Below, piece by piece: positions 53,871-62,000 of a stretch of 62,000 nt of DNA (position 1 is its first letter; each line of letters starts with the position of its first letter). The notes under the pieces were generated by a model. That model searched no databases. It saw only the letters and a list, made by a program, of their open reading frames with translations, and was not told the DNA's origin. This DNA comes from Symbiodinium natans (lineage: Eukaryota; Sar; Dinophyceae; Suessiales; Symbiodiniaceae), in NCBI GenBank assembly GCA_905221605.1, contig CAJNDS010002206.1, positions 77,501 through 139,500 of the forward strand, given 5' to 3'. Made by a program: the position numbers and the translations under genes.

Positions 53871-54403
53871 CTGCTTCGACTTGACACGAATGCCGATAGC
53901 TGACCCAAAACTGTCGGTGCAAATCGCGGAAGCTGTGTCGAAATTATGGCACAAGCTGACAGAATCTTTCGGCCTTGGCCTTGCTGTCAGACTGACCTGG
54001 CATGGACACCAACGAAAGAGCATCAAGGTGTGGTTCAGCAAAGAACAGTGTATCACGGCAGCTCCTTTTTGCATCGGTGCGTTTGCAGGTCACGGCAGGG
54101 TCTGGCCATCACTACACAAGACATGATTTCGTGTCACGCTTGCAGAGGAAGTGTCTTGCTCACATTTTATTTACGAGCCCCCGCCAAGATGCCAATCGTC
54201 ATTGAAACTACCATCAAGCACCATGAACGTGCTCACCAATACACAAGTGTCGCAGCACTTCCGCAACTGGCGGAAACAGCAGCCGTGTGTTGACTTGCTG
54301 CAAGAACTCTTGAACCACTAGTGGCACTGCCTCGGAAAGCAGTGTAGTTCGTTTTAATCGACGAAGGAATTCGCCTGACTTCTGTGATCATCTCAGTTTA
54401 TTG

Positions 54404-54640
54404 TCACCGGTACAAGCGCCCTCGCTTCTGTTGAGCCTGCCTCTCCTCGCCACGTGAGCTTCTGCCCTCAGCTGAGTCCCGTTTGCGTCGGCGTCGTTGC
54501 CTCAATGCAGAACAGCATAGTGTTTCTTCAGACTTGAGTGGAGCTGTCGCGGGACTAGGTGGAAAGTGCGAGATATCGCTGGTATTCGCCTCGGCTTCCA
54601 GCCGAGAGGTGTCTAGAACAAGCAGACCAGCATCCACCCC
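54404..54640 (-). CDS. Terminal exon candidate, basic tail
   Basis: The frame RLEAEANTSDISHFPPSPAT, APLKSEETLCCSALRQRRRR, SSRGEERQAQQKRGRLYR ends in TGA at 54404. The Arg/Lys/Glu-rich end suggests a nuclear or RNA-binding protein. Unidentified. It lies upstream of the RPF2 exons on the same strand. Confidence 0.4.
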   Translation of the reverse strand, partial: GVDAGLLVLDTSRLEAEANTSDISHFPPSPATAPLKSEETLCCSALRQRRRRKRDSAEGRSSRGEERQAQQKRGRLYR

Positions 54641-54889
54641 CTTTCTCAACCCCTCCCCCGACACTTATACTTGATTTTCGTGACGCCTCCCCTCCCGCCC
54701 CTCCCTTCCCTCCCGCGTGTCGCAGGCTCCTACAGAGGCAGCCCAAAATGCAAGAAACTGAACACCCGCCCTGGGGTGTTTTTTGGAGCCCCCCCCCCGG
54801 GAGCTCTTCTGGGACCCCTTTTGAAACCTCCCTCAAAACCATCCCCTAAAACCTTTTGGCCTGCCAGACCTGCGAAAGGTTTTTCGAAC

Positions 54890-55000
54890 TTCTTGGGCCT
54901 TGGGCTTGCCTGGCCGCCGAGGCGGCGCGCGCAAGCGTTTACAATTATTCATCAGTTCAATGCTGAAACGCTCAAGATCTCTCCAGCGTAAGGCGCTGTG
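54890..55000 (-). CDS. Exon candidate, weak
   Basis: The frame LRWRDLERFSIELMNNCKRL, RAPPRRPGKPKAQE is helical and basic. No splice proof. Confidence 0.25.
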
Positions 55001-56100
55001 CACATAAGCCCGTAAACTGGGTGCGCACATGCCGAGTCCCAATATGAGTTGTCACCACGCCAAACTCCCAAGCTCTCAAAAACCCGCAACCCTCAACCGT
55101 CATGTTGAATGCAGATAAGTGTGGTCCATTGTGAACTCATCAGCATCCAACCTTCAACCCAAACCCTCAAACCCCCGTGGACTCGCCTGGGGCTGGTCGC
55201 TAGGGAGCGCTGCGTAGTCGGCGCCGCCACGACGGCTTGTGCTGGATGCGCTGGGCTTCTCTCCCTAAGAGGCACTTTGGGGTTTCGGGGATGTGGATGG
55301 ATTAGGGCCAGAGTCTACAGTACCTAAGTTTGACCATGGAGTGGAAAGTCGCATGGTCTGAGATGCATGCAGGAGACCCCACGTGAAACCTCCCCAAACC
55401 CTACTCTGCCTTTCAGAGACTCCCTGAAGCTAGGGCTGTTCTCCGCCTCAAGGTCCCTTGTAGTCCCTTTGACACCCTGAAGGAAAGGGGGCGCCAGCAG
55501 GGGCCTAAGTTTGGAAGAGCTCCCCCCCCCACCGAAAAGCTGTGGAGAGCGAGTGGCCGAGCGTTGCTCGCTGTCTAAGCCGTCCTGGAGTTCCTGAGGA
55601 GGAGGATCTCACGACTTGGGGGTTGAGACGGGTTCTGAGGCTTCAGGGCTTCTCAGGTTGCAGGGGATGCTTTGGGGCCTTGGGGGTGGGATGGTTGCTA
55701 GGGTTGCAGGATTTTTTCGCAAAGAGAGGGGCTGCTGCGACTCGTAGACTTGTAGTTTCTAAGTTCGGCGGAACCAGGTGGGGAAACTGCCTAGTATACG
55801 TATCTATCTATCTATATACATGCATATGCACATCTCATATAAAACAATCATGCGCAGTAACCGATTAGACTAAGAACTATAGACTATATCATAGCTTGTC
55901 AGATCGTAACATCCTATGACATGTTATAGGTCTGAAAACGTGATAAAACGTGTAACGCCGTAGGATAACTGTTTCTAGAGTGTTATAACATATTACAACA
56001 TCGTGTGACAAGATGTGGTCACTTCTCTACCACAGGGCCCCTTAATATCTAGGGTACCCAAAATAGGACCATTATTTAGAGAACTGACTATGTGTGTTCC
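55001..56100. other. No supported gene
   Basis: G/C runs near 55520 and an AT-rich tract with TATC repeats at 55798-55815 and TGTTATA motifs to 56005. Frames are unconvincing. Confidence 0.4.
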
Positions 56101-56124
56101 CGCATCGGTCCATTCGAAAAGGTT

Positions 56125-56676
56125 TCAGCAGAACATGAACAACAGGCAAAAGGCCACGATCAAGTGCTTGAAAATGCTGATGTCGTCCAGATTATCGCCC
56201 CATGCATTGTTGTAGAACTCCGCCACAATGCCTGGCAGCAAGCTGAGTCGAGACGTATCAAGAGCACATGTCCTTGAACGGGAATGTACTGAGATTCGAT
56301 AGAGGGCCAAGGCAGCAACGGCATCCACAATCAGAAGGTTCTGCACAAAACATGCCGCTGAATTTCCGGTAGCTCTATGGAGTCGGGGATGCTGGGTGAA
56401 GATGGGTTTGAGGCTTGTTGCTGGAGAGTGAGCATTGGCTGCTGGCAAGCCGCGCTTCTGACAAGAGAGGCTCCGCTCCACGACCTGTTCGGTGCAAAGG
56501 AACCCATGCGCTTGAAACAACTTGAAGCAATCGTTGCAGGGTTGCATGTGTTGGTGGCAATTAGTAGAGTCTGCAGTGGCAGCAATGGTGGGGCAAAGAA
56601 CCCCATCCTGCCTGAAGCATCGAGATGTCCGAATCTTCGTCGGCCAAGTCGTTTGCCTGCAGATGAAGCATTGCAC
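56125..56676 (-). CDS. Open frame, unknown protein (antisense frame competes)
   Basis: 183 codons. The downstream part (NLLIVDAVAALALYRISVHS, FYNNAWGDNLDDISIFKHLI) looks coding and ends in TGA at 56125. The upstream part overlaps a plus frame 56377-56703 (RLKQLEAIVAGLHVLVAISR) that looks equally natural, so only one of the two is likely real there. Confidence 0.3.
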   Translation of the reverse strand: MQCFICRQTTWPTKIRTSRCFRQDGVLCPTIAATADSTNCHQHMQPCNDCFKLFQAHGFLCTEQVVERSLSCQKRGLPAANAHSPATSLKPIFTQHPRLHRATGNSAACFVQNLLIVDAVAALALYRISVHSRSRTCALDTSRLSLLPGIVAEFYNNAWGDNLDDISIFKHLIVAFCLLFMFC

Positions 56677-56905
56677 AGAGGGAGAGGAGGGTCGCCTTTT
56701 TAACCTGGCCGCGTTTCACCCCAGGTTAAGCCTCTTCACGTTTCAGAAGTAGGGCAGTTTATACGAAGACCACGCATTGACCTGCTCCCGAGGGGTACAC
56801 TCTGCGACCTCTGCGACTACCCCTTTCTTGGCTTCCGGGCATTTAAAGTGTCAATCTGATGCTTGAAGTCGCTGAGCTCATGCAGCTCTTCACCTCGAGG
56901 CAGAT

Positions 56906-57199
56906 TTGATGGTGGTTCGCAGGAAACAAAGCACAGGCGTAATTCTCTCATTGAAGGCACCGGGTGAATGCTTCAGCTTAGAACTGCGGCCACGCTGCTC
57001 ACCTGTAGGACAGCATCCAGTCTATCAATGTTCCAGAGAACTACGACCAGTGAGGCAGCATAACAAATCATCCTCGGCTTGTTTGCACCATACGCACTTC
57101 CCACGTCCAGGATTCAGAGTCTTCGACAATACCAAAAGCAGCCAAGCAATGACAAAGCCTCATGATGCCTGTACCCTGGAGGCTGCAAACCAAACGTAA
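56906..57199 (+). CDS. Open frame, unknown protein
   Basis: 97 codons (RRKQSTGVILSLKAPGECFS, HFPRPGFRVFDNTKSSQAM) from a probable ATG to TAA. No motif. Confidence 0.3.
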   Translation: MMVVRRKQSTGVILSLKAPGECFSLELRPRCSPVGQHPVYQCSRELRPVRQHNKSSSACLHHTHFPRPGFRVFDNTKSSQAMTKPHDACTLEAANQT

Positions 57200-57267
57200 C
57201 CAAACCAGAAGGGTTGAACATCTTTCGTTGCTAGCCACCAGTCAAGCCGAGACTCCCCAGCATTACC

Positions 57268-57810
57268 ATGAGTACTCTGGCAAACCTCGGGGCAAAAGGT
57301 CATGCCGCAGTCGCCTCTGTCCTCAAGTTTCTGCCTGAGCAAGATGATTGCATCCAGCGGCTCCATCCCACAAGACACCATGTTCATGGCCGCACAGTGG
57401 TGACCAGTTCCTTGCAGTGCCAAAAGATTGAGCGGCTCTTCGACTGTCACAAACGTGTCTCTGGGATGGTCTGCTCCAATGCCCTCTCTGGCTGGCGCTG
57501 GCCGCGGCCACTGCAACATTATCATGCTAAGTTGCTCCGGGCTTTTGCTGGTTCAGACTTGTGCAGCCAAGCTGCGCATGAGATTAAGCACTATGCCTGG
57601 CATCTGCTTTCCAGCGACCCGCGCTACACAGTTCAGGTCAGTTCAGCAAGCAGCATGGTGACAGACGCTTGTCCGGTCTCGGCTGCAGCTTTCGGGAGTG
57701 ATGACAAAACCCACTGGCAGCATGCTACTCCTGCGCACACGCTGATAAACATCCTCGAACCAACCTGCCAAGTGAAAGTGGAAGATGAAGAGGAGAACCT
57801 TGGATCGTGA
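57268..57810 (+). CDS. Open frame, unknown protein
   Basis: 180 codons from ATG to TGA: STLANLGAKGHAAVASVLKF, KIERLFDCHKRVSGMVCSNA, AHEIKHYAWHLLSSDPRYTV, acidic end KVEDEEENLGS. Composition favours coding. A 121-codon antisense frame at 57160-57525 is also fairly natural. No family recognised. Confidence 0.4.
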   Translation: MSTLANLGAKGHAAVASVLKFLPEQDDCIQRLHPTRHHVHGRTVVTSSLQCQKIERLFDCHKRVSGMVCSNALSGWRWPRPLQHYHAKLLRAFAGSDLCSQAAHEIKHYAWHLLSSDPRYTVQVSSASSMVTDACPVSAAAFGSDDKTHWQHATPAHTLINILEPTCQVKVEDEEENLGS

Positions 57811-57920
57811 TCTTCACGGTCGGTTTGCTCTCGGCTCCTCCTGCTCTTAATCACAGTGCTGGCAGTCGCCGAGAATAGGAATTCCCCCCTACATGTCTTG
57901 CAGCTCCACGAGCGCTCTTA

Positions 57921-58214
57921 TTGTGCCGCGTAACGCTGAAGACGATACCAATGAGGAGGCTCCTGTACAATGGCGAGTCCCTCCTCAGAGCACGGCACAG
58001 ATGTTTGCAATCCGAAAAAGATCCCGACAACTCCAAGGCATGCTGTCGCGTTTTAATCAATTGTGTTCTTAGCAACTGGATTGACAAACCGTGCGAGAAA
58101 ATGATGAAGCTGCTGGCCAAGGAGCAGATGCACGTACACCTCAGTTGTTTGTGGCTGATGATTCAGCATGACGACTATAGCCACAGCATCACAGCAGCTT
58201 TCAGACATGCCTAG
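57921..58214 (+). CDS. Open frame, unknown protein
   Basis: The frame GESLLRARHRCLQSEKDPDN, VLINCVLSNWIDKPCEKMMK, LLAKEQMHVHLSCLWLMIQH ends in TAG at 58214. Helical, Cys-containing. It may be spliced to neighbouring plus-strand blocks. Confidence 0.38.
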   Translation: MCRVTLKTIPMRRLLYNGESLLRARHRCLQSEKDPDNSKACCRVLINCVLSNWIDKPCEKMMKLLAKEQMHVHLSCLWLMIQHDDYSHSITAAFRHA

Positions 58215-58263
58215 ACTGTGTACGGCATGGCCCTATACTTTTTTGCCTGACTGACTTGCCGAA

Positions 58264-58443
58264 GCACACACACACACACACCTCTGACACCTCTTAACAC
58301 ACCTTGAAACCCCAAACAATAAGAAAGGCTCCAGCTCTGCAAAGGTTGGCTCTGACAAATTCAGCTCGGGCACTCCCTTGACGCGGCCTATGGGCGAGGC
58401 CGGGTTCACTCCACCAGGCGGCACGCCACGCAGCAACTGCCAA
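58264..58443 (+). CDS. Terminal exon candidate after a (CA)n tract
   Basis: (CA)n covers 58264-58281. From about 58320 the frame KGSSSAKVGSDKFSSGTPLT, GEAGFTPPGGTPRSNCQ ends in TGA. Ser/Gly/Pro-rich, probably disordered. Confidence 0.3.
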
Positions 58444-58550
58444 TGAGCATGGGGGGCAACTTTTGGCAGTTGCCTGCACTTGCTTACGGTGAAACCCGGT
58501 CCTCTGCACGTGGGTCCCGTCTGCTCTGAAGAGGCTCCTAAGCACTCAGG

Positions 58551-58850
58551 GTGCTCAGAGAGTGGCTTGGGCAGCAGAACCGTCCAAGTTCCGGCATGTC
58601 TGGGATAAACATGAGCACGATCTCAAAAACGAAACGTCTGCGGCAGCCAGGCATCGATCTTCTCGAACCACTTGAGCACCAACTGGACCGGCTTGAGCAC
58701 GACTGCCTTCATTTAAGTATCATTAATGGTATCATGAGTTCAAGACGAAAGGTCCAAGGCTTCGCTGCTTCGTTGAAGACTGCAAGAAATCTTGAAATCT
58801 TCGTTCTTGTCATTCGTGTTGGCTCAGAAGTCATCAGCCGTGAGCAGTGA
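58551..58850 (+). CDS. Open frame, unknown protein
   Basis: From an inner ATG near 58596 the frame reads MSGINMSTISKTKRLRQPGI, DLLEPLEHQLDRLEHDCLHL, KTARNLEIFVLVIRVGSEVI, ending TGA at 58850. Good coding appearance. Unidentified. Confidence 0.38.
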   Translation: MLREWLGQQNRPSSGMSGINMSTISKTKRLRQPGIDLLEPLEHQLDRLEHDCLHLSIINGIMSSRRKVQGFAASLKTARNLEIFVLVIRVGSEVISREQ

Positions 58851-58956
58851 GACGCTGTGCCTCCGGGTGGTTTTTCAACTCGTCTGTCGTCGGCTCACGC
58901 AGTTCAGTGAGGAGGTCGTCGTACGAAGGCACCGAAAAGTTTCGGTCCAGGCCTCA

Positions 58957-60921
58957 ACAAGCGAGGCCTCTCTTGATCAGAGCTGCTTGAGCTTCAACAC
59001 CAGCTTGGGAGTAGCGGGACAAGCTCCCGGCTCGTGGTTCGAGTGACTTCGGAGTTAGACTTCCGGCTCTTCCGCTCGTAGCAGCAAGTGCAGCAGCGGT
59101 GGGCGCCCTGCAGGAACAGTGCAAGCACTCAAGCAGTCTCACTCCGCGTGGTGTGCTCTGGCTTGGCTGGCGGAGATGGTAAGGCATCGGGTTCTCAACT
59201 TGCTCTTGCCTGAGACCTGCAGCCGATTGCATTCTTCTGCCATGCTCTGCCCGACCTGAACGAGATGCACGCCGTGTAGCAGCAAAGCCATTTCAGGGTC
59301 ATCGTGATCGTGAGCGGTTTCGGTACGAGGCAGGTCCATCCTGCCCAGGGACAGGAGGTACATGGCTCGACGTAGCAAGGTGTGACACTGGGGACAGCTT
59401 ACAACAGATTGGGCTCCTGGCAGCACGGCGACTATGTACTGTCAGAAGTTGGACCATGCCTTTCTCGGGCTCATGGGTAGCGTGTGGACTTCTCGCTTAC
59501 AAAAGAATCCATAAGCGCTTCGGGAAGAGGGGTCTGGGTTTCTGAGCATGGAGGGTTGGAAATTCCCTTTAGTGCATCTTTCTTGGAAAGGCATGGTTTT
59601 TTGCCACGGAGCTGGTGTGCTTCTGCTGTCTCAAGGTATCCTCCAGGAAGAGCGCCTCAGGGCGGCGTGGGCTGTGAATCCTACAAGACCATACGAGTAC
59701 AGTATTATGATAATTATGCTAAAACCGTATCATAAAACACTGATGTATTATGATCCTCCTGTACTTCCGGCCTTCCCGGAGAGCGAGATCAGTTTCTGAA
59801 AGTGGTCGATTGCAGGTTTCCGCAGATGGTGCAAATGAATGGCCTTGGGCATGGGCAGTGCTGATCAAGCGGTTGGAGTCTGCGGAATGCTCTGATCTTG
59901 GCAACGGAAAGGTGCCCATCCCCCCGCCCCCCCACGCCCCCTCCCACCCCCTCTCTCATGCAAGCTGCCATGAGTTCCACCAGTTTGGTGTACACGGCTG
60001 GAGCCTCCAGGAAACATGCCGGCTGTCTTGTGCTGTGCATGTTGCCAGATGTCTGTGTTCGTTCCGTAGCAAGACATCACAAGAGTGCCAGTTCAGTGAG
60101 ACCGCCTCTGGGCTGGAGGACTTCTCACACTGTGCGAGTATCCGCTGCATTCGCCGTACGTGCTCGCCCACCTTCGCAGGCTCACCAAGGCAGCGCGAAG
60201 CTAACAGCCCACGCGTCTTTCAGAACTACAGAACTACAGAATGAGCATCCTGAGACGAGATCGCCTTCTCGTCGAGTTGGGCCGAGAGCATGCCACACAG
60301 CTTCTGTGCCTGTGCAGGCAATCCAGCAAAGTCTATCCGATACGTCTTGAGTCTTGACTTGATGCAGGGGACTGAAACGCATTAGGGCCAGCAAGTATCT
60401 CATGCGCAACTGCCGAGACCGTTCCTGCGACGTCGCTCGCGTCAGAACATCTCCGACTTGCTTTGTCATCTCGTCAAGGTAGCGCTCCTGCAACTAACCG
60501 CGCTTGCGTGTGTTGCAGGTAACTGCTTGGCCCACGGAGCAGGGGCATTCAATCCCCGAACAGCACGCCCTTCAAATGTCACACATCCGAAGCCAGCAGC
60601 CCAATAACTGCAAAGCCAACATCTAAACTGAATGCCCGAAAACGAGAATCCAAAGGTGACGATTCCCAGAAAAACGCTCCCAAAGCCCGAGAGTGTGGCG
60701 CCGGCCTTCTTGCGCTGCAGCCGGTCGCCATCCTCATCGTAGTAGGCCAAAGCCACTGCCGAATGCCGAAACATCATCAGCCTCGAGGGTCTTTTTGTGG
60801 GGATTGTGGAACTTCTTGGGAACACGGTTGACATGTATCAACGTATGGTAGCAGGCTTGCGCCCCCTTTGTCAAGCCGAGTGACAGCATGATGCCACCAA
60901 CGCCCTTGACCTGGGGTGGGA
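58957..60921 (-). CDS. Multi-exon gene, mostly helical, unknown function
   Basis: Coding blocks on the minus strand in order: 60921 to about 60745 (acceptor CACCCCAG; VKGVGGIMLSLGLTKGAQAC, VPKKFHNPHKKTLEADDV), 60489 to about 60375 (TTGCAG; ERYLDEMTKQVGDVLTRATS, LRMRYLLALMRFSPLHQ), about 60310-60250 (CTGCACAG; AQKLCGMLSAQLDEKAISSQ), about 60190-60100 (GEPAKVGEHVRRMQRILAQC), about 60011-59960 (CCTGGAG; APAVYTKLVELMAACMRE), 59426 to about 59219 (SVVSCPQCHTLLRRAMYLLS, NRLQ|GTCTCAG) and perhaps 59040-58957 (SRYSQAGVEAQAALIKRGLA). Repeated amphipathic helices suggest a scaffold or adaptor. No family is recognised and phases were not all checked. Confidence 0.45.
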
Positions 60922-61085
60922 AGGTGTCGGGTCGCTGGCAGCATGTCTGAACTTTCAGCTATGCCTTGGTCCGAGCCGCGAGGCACGAATACTTGCCCAC
61001 CCCCTCTTCCGTCCAGGGTGTGTGCCTCGACGATGAAGGCTGGAGAACGGAGGAAAGGAATGAAGATGACCCAACAAAACTGGAA

Positions 61086-61130
61086 CCCTAAACCCTAAAC
61101 CCTAAACCCTAAACCCTAAACCCTAAACCT
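61086..61130 (-). repeat. Telomere-like array, only one right of the gap
   Basis: Six CCCTAAA units between non-coding flanks. It is the sole clean array in the 32.8 kb right of the N gap. Confidence 0.95.
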
Positions 61131-61459
61131 TAGTCACTCAGCCAGGTCACTGAATGCAGCGCAGCTGCAGGAAGTCCAGGAGCCACGTGATGCCGAACCT
61201 GAGCGGTTAGTGAGTTGTGATCTCAGGATGTGCACAGGAAACCCATCCTGGGGTGCAGGAGCCAACGGGTCAACGTGGGCCAAAGCGCGTATCCCTCAAA
61301 TGCCTCCTTCCATGACATCCTACACGCTGCTGGGCAGAGGACTCTTGAGCTCTTGAACGTCGTCATGTGTAAGATGGGGGTAGTTTTGTTTACCCAGCCG
61401 ACGTTTGTTTGGACTCTCCGCAGAGCCTGCCTACAAGACCTTCTCAGCTTAGGACTTGC

Positions 61460-61787
61460 ACCTGCACGAGCGGACCGCATGTCTTCACCTATAGATTTGC
61501 GGTCGAGGCACACGCCTGATATCAGGCAGCCCATGAAAAGCATGAGCCGGAGGCCAGTGATGTCCAAAAGGTGATCCTGCTATCTTGTGCTTAAGGATGT
61601 GCCTGTTTGTGTAGCTCTTGCAGGTCTCCCGAGCTCTCAGCCGTGAAGCGCATTGAAGCAGCAAGGTGGCCCGCGGTCCAGGTGTAGCACTTGAAGCCAT
61701 CGATATCCAGTGGGCCATACGTGTTCCAGAGGCAGGCGCATGGCGGGTCTTTAAAAAACGGATTTAGATTGCGTAGTCTGCTTTACG
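61460..61787 (-). CDS. Exon candidates, Cys/Trp-containing unknown protein
   Basis: The block about 61787-61603 reads SRLRNLNPFFKDPPCACLWN, TYGPLDIDGFKCYTWTAGHL, AASMRFTAESSGDLQELHKQ to CAG|GCACAT, an AG|GC donor in phase 0. A short following block VKTCGPLVQ (acceptor CTATAG, donor GTGCAA) would continue the frame at about 61508-61482. Paired Cys and Trp suggest a folded, possibly secreted domain. Unidentified. Confidence 0.45.
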
Positions 61788-62000
61788 ATTCGTAGGTAGA
61801 CGTCCCCAGCCCCTGGGCTGACTCGGAGCCTGGACTGCGCTTCGGAGTGCTGAGATGTGCTAAGTGTTTGCAAAGGCGGAGACGGCAGAGATGGGTGCCC
61901 TTCTATTACTGTACTCGGGTGATGACTCGCATCTCTTTCATGTGGTAGGACATAGGACAGTGCAAACATTGCGAGTGGTTCTTTAGGTGCCTTGATCGTC
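61788..62000. other. No supported gene
   Basis: Nothing recognisable at the right end of the window. Confidence 0.4.

Overview
The window reads as nuclear DNA of a eukaryote, most likely a dinoflagellate. The grounds are interspersed TTTAGGG-type telomere motifs, small exons in long non-coding DNA, and introns that begin with GC (once GA) rather than GT in the context AG|GC...AG|G. Frame and domain conservation require these junctions in four separate gene models. No prokaryotic organisation, rRNA, tRNA, CRISPR array or virus gene was recognised. All exon calls were made by eye from reading frame, phase and splice context, without database search.

Left part (1-29,125): dense interstitial telomere-like arrays in both orientations, microsatellites, homopolymers and short palindromic elements. 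Two good plus-strand models lie here. One is a CAP-Gly (microtubule plus-end type) protein at 17,416-19,467. The other, at 19,922-23,737, has its last three exons as near-identical ~227-codon modules carrying IQ-like calmodulin-binding motifs. They are adjacent and may be one gene. Several weaker plus-strand exon candidates lie between telomeric arrays.

A 100-N assembly gap (29,126-29,225) follows a 24-base G run. To its right the telomere-like arrays vanish until 61,086, so the two sides may not be true neighbours.

Right part (29,226-62,000): many small exon candidates on both strands. The recognised genes, all minus strand, are the C-terminal exons of ribosome biogenesis factor RPF2 (Brix family, 53,870-52,821), an intronless SAM-dependent methyltransferase of the leucine carboxyl methyltransferase family (46,299-45,301), and a coiled-coil protein (47,196-46,556) of unknown function. 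Other models (58,957-60,921; 35,952-37,366; 41,919-43,104; 38,637-41,172) look coding but match nothing I recognise. A ~430 bp compound trinucleotide repeat lies at 33,739-34,170.

The most interesting signals are the consistent GC-AG introns with AGG repeated at both ends, three families of ~90-115 bp palindromic elements (some with target-site duplications, some in predicted introns), and telomere-like arrays inside introns of a protein-coding gene.
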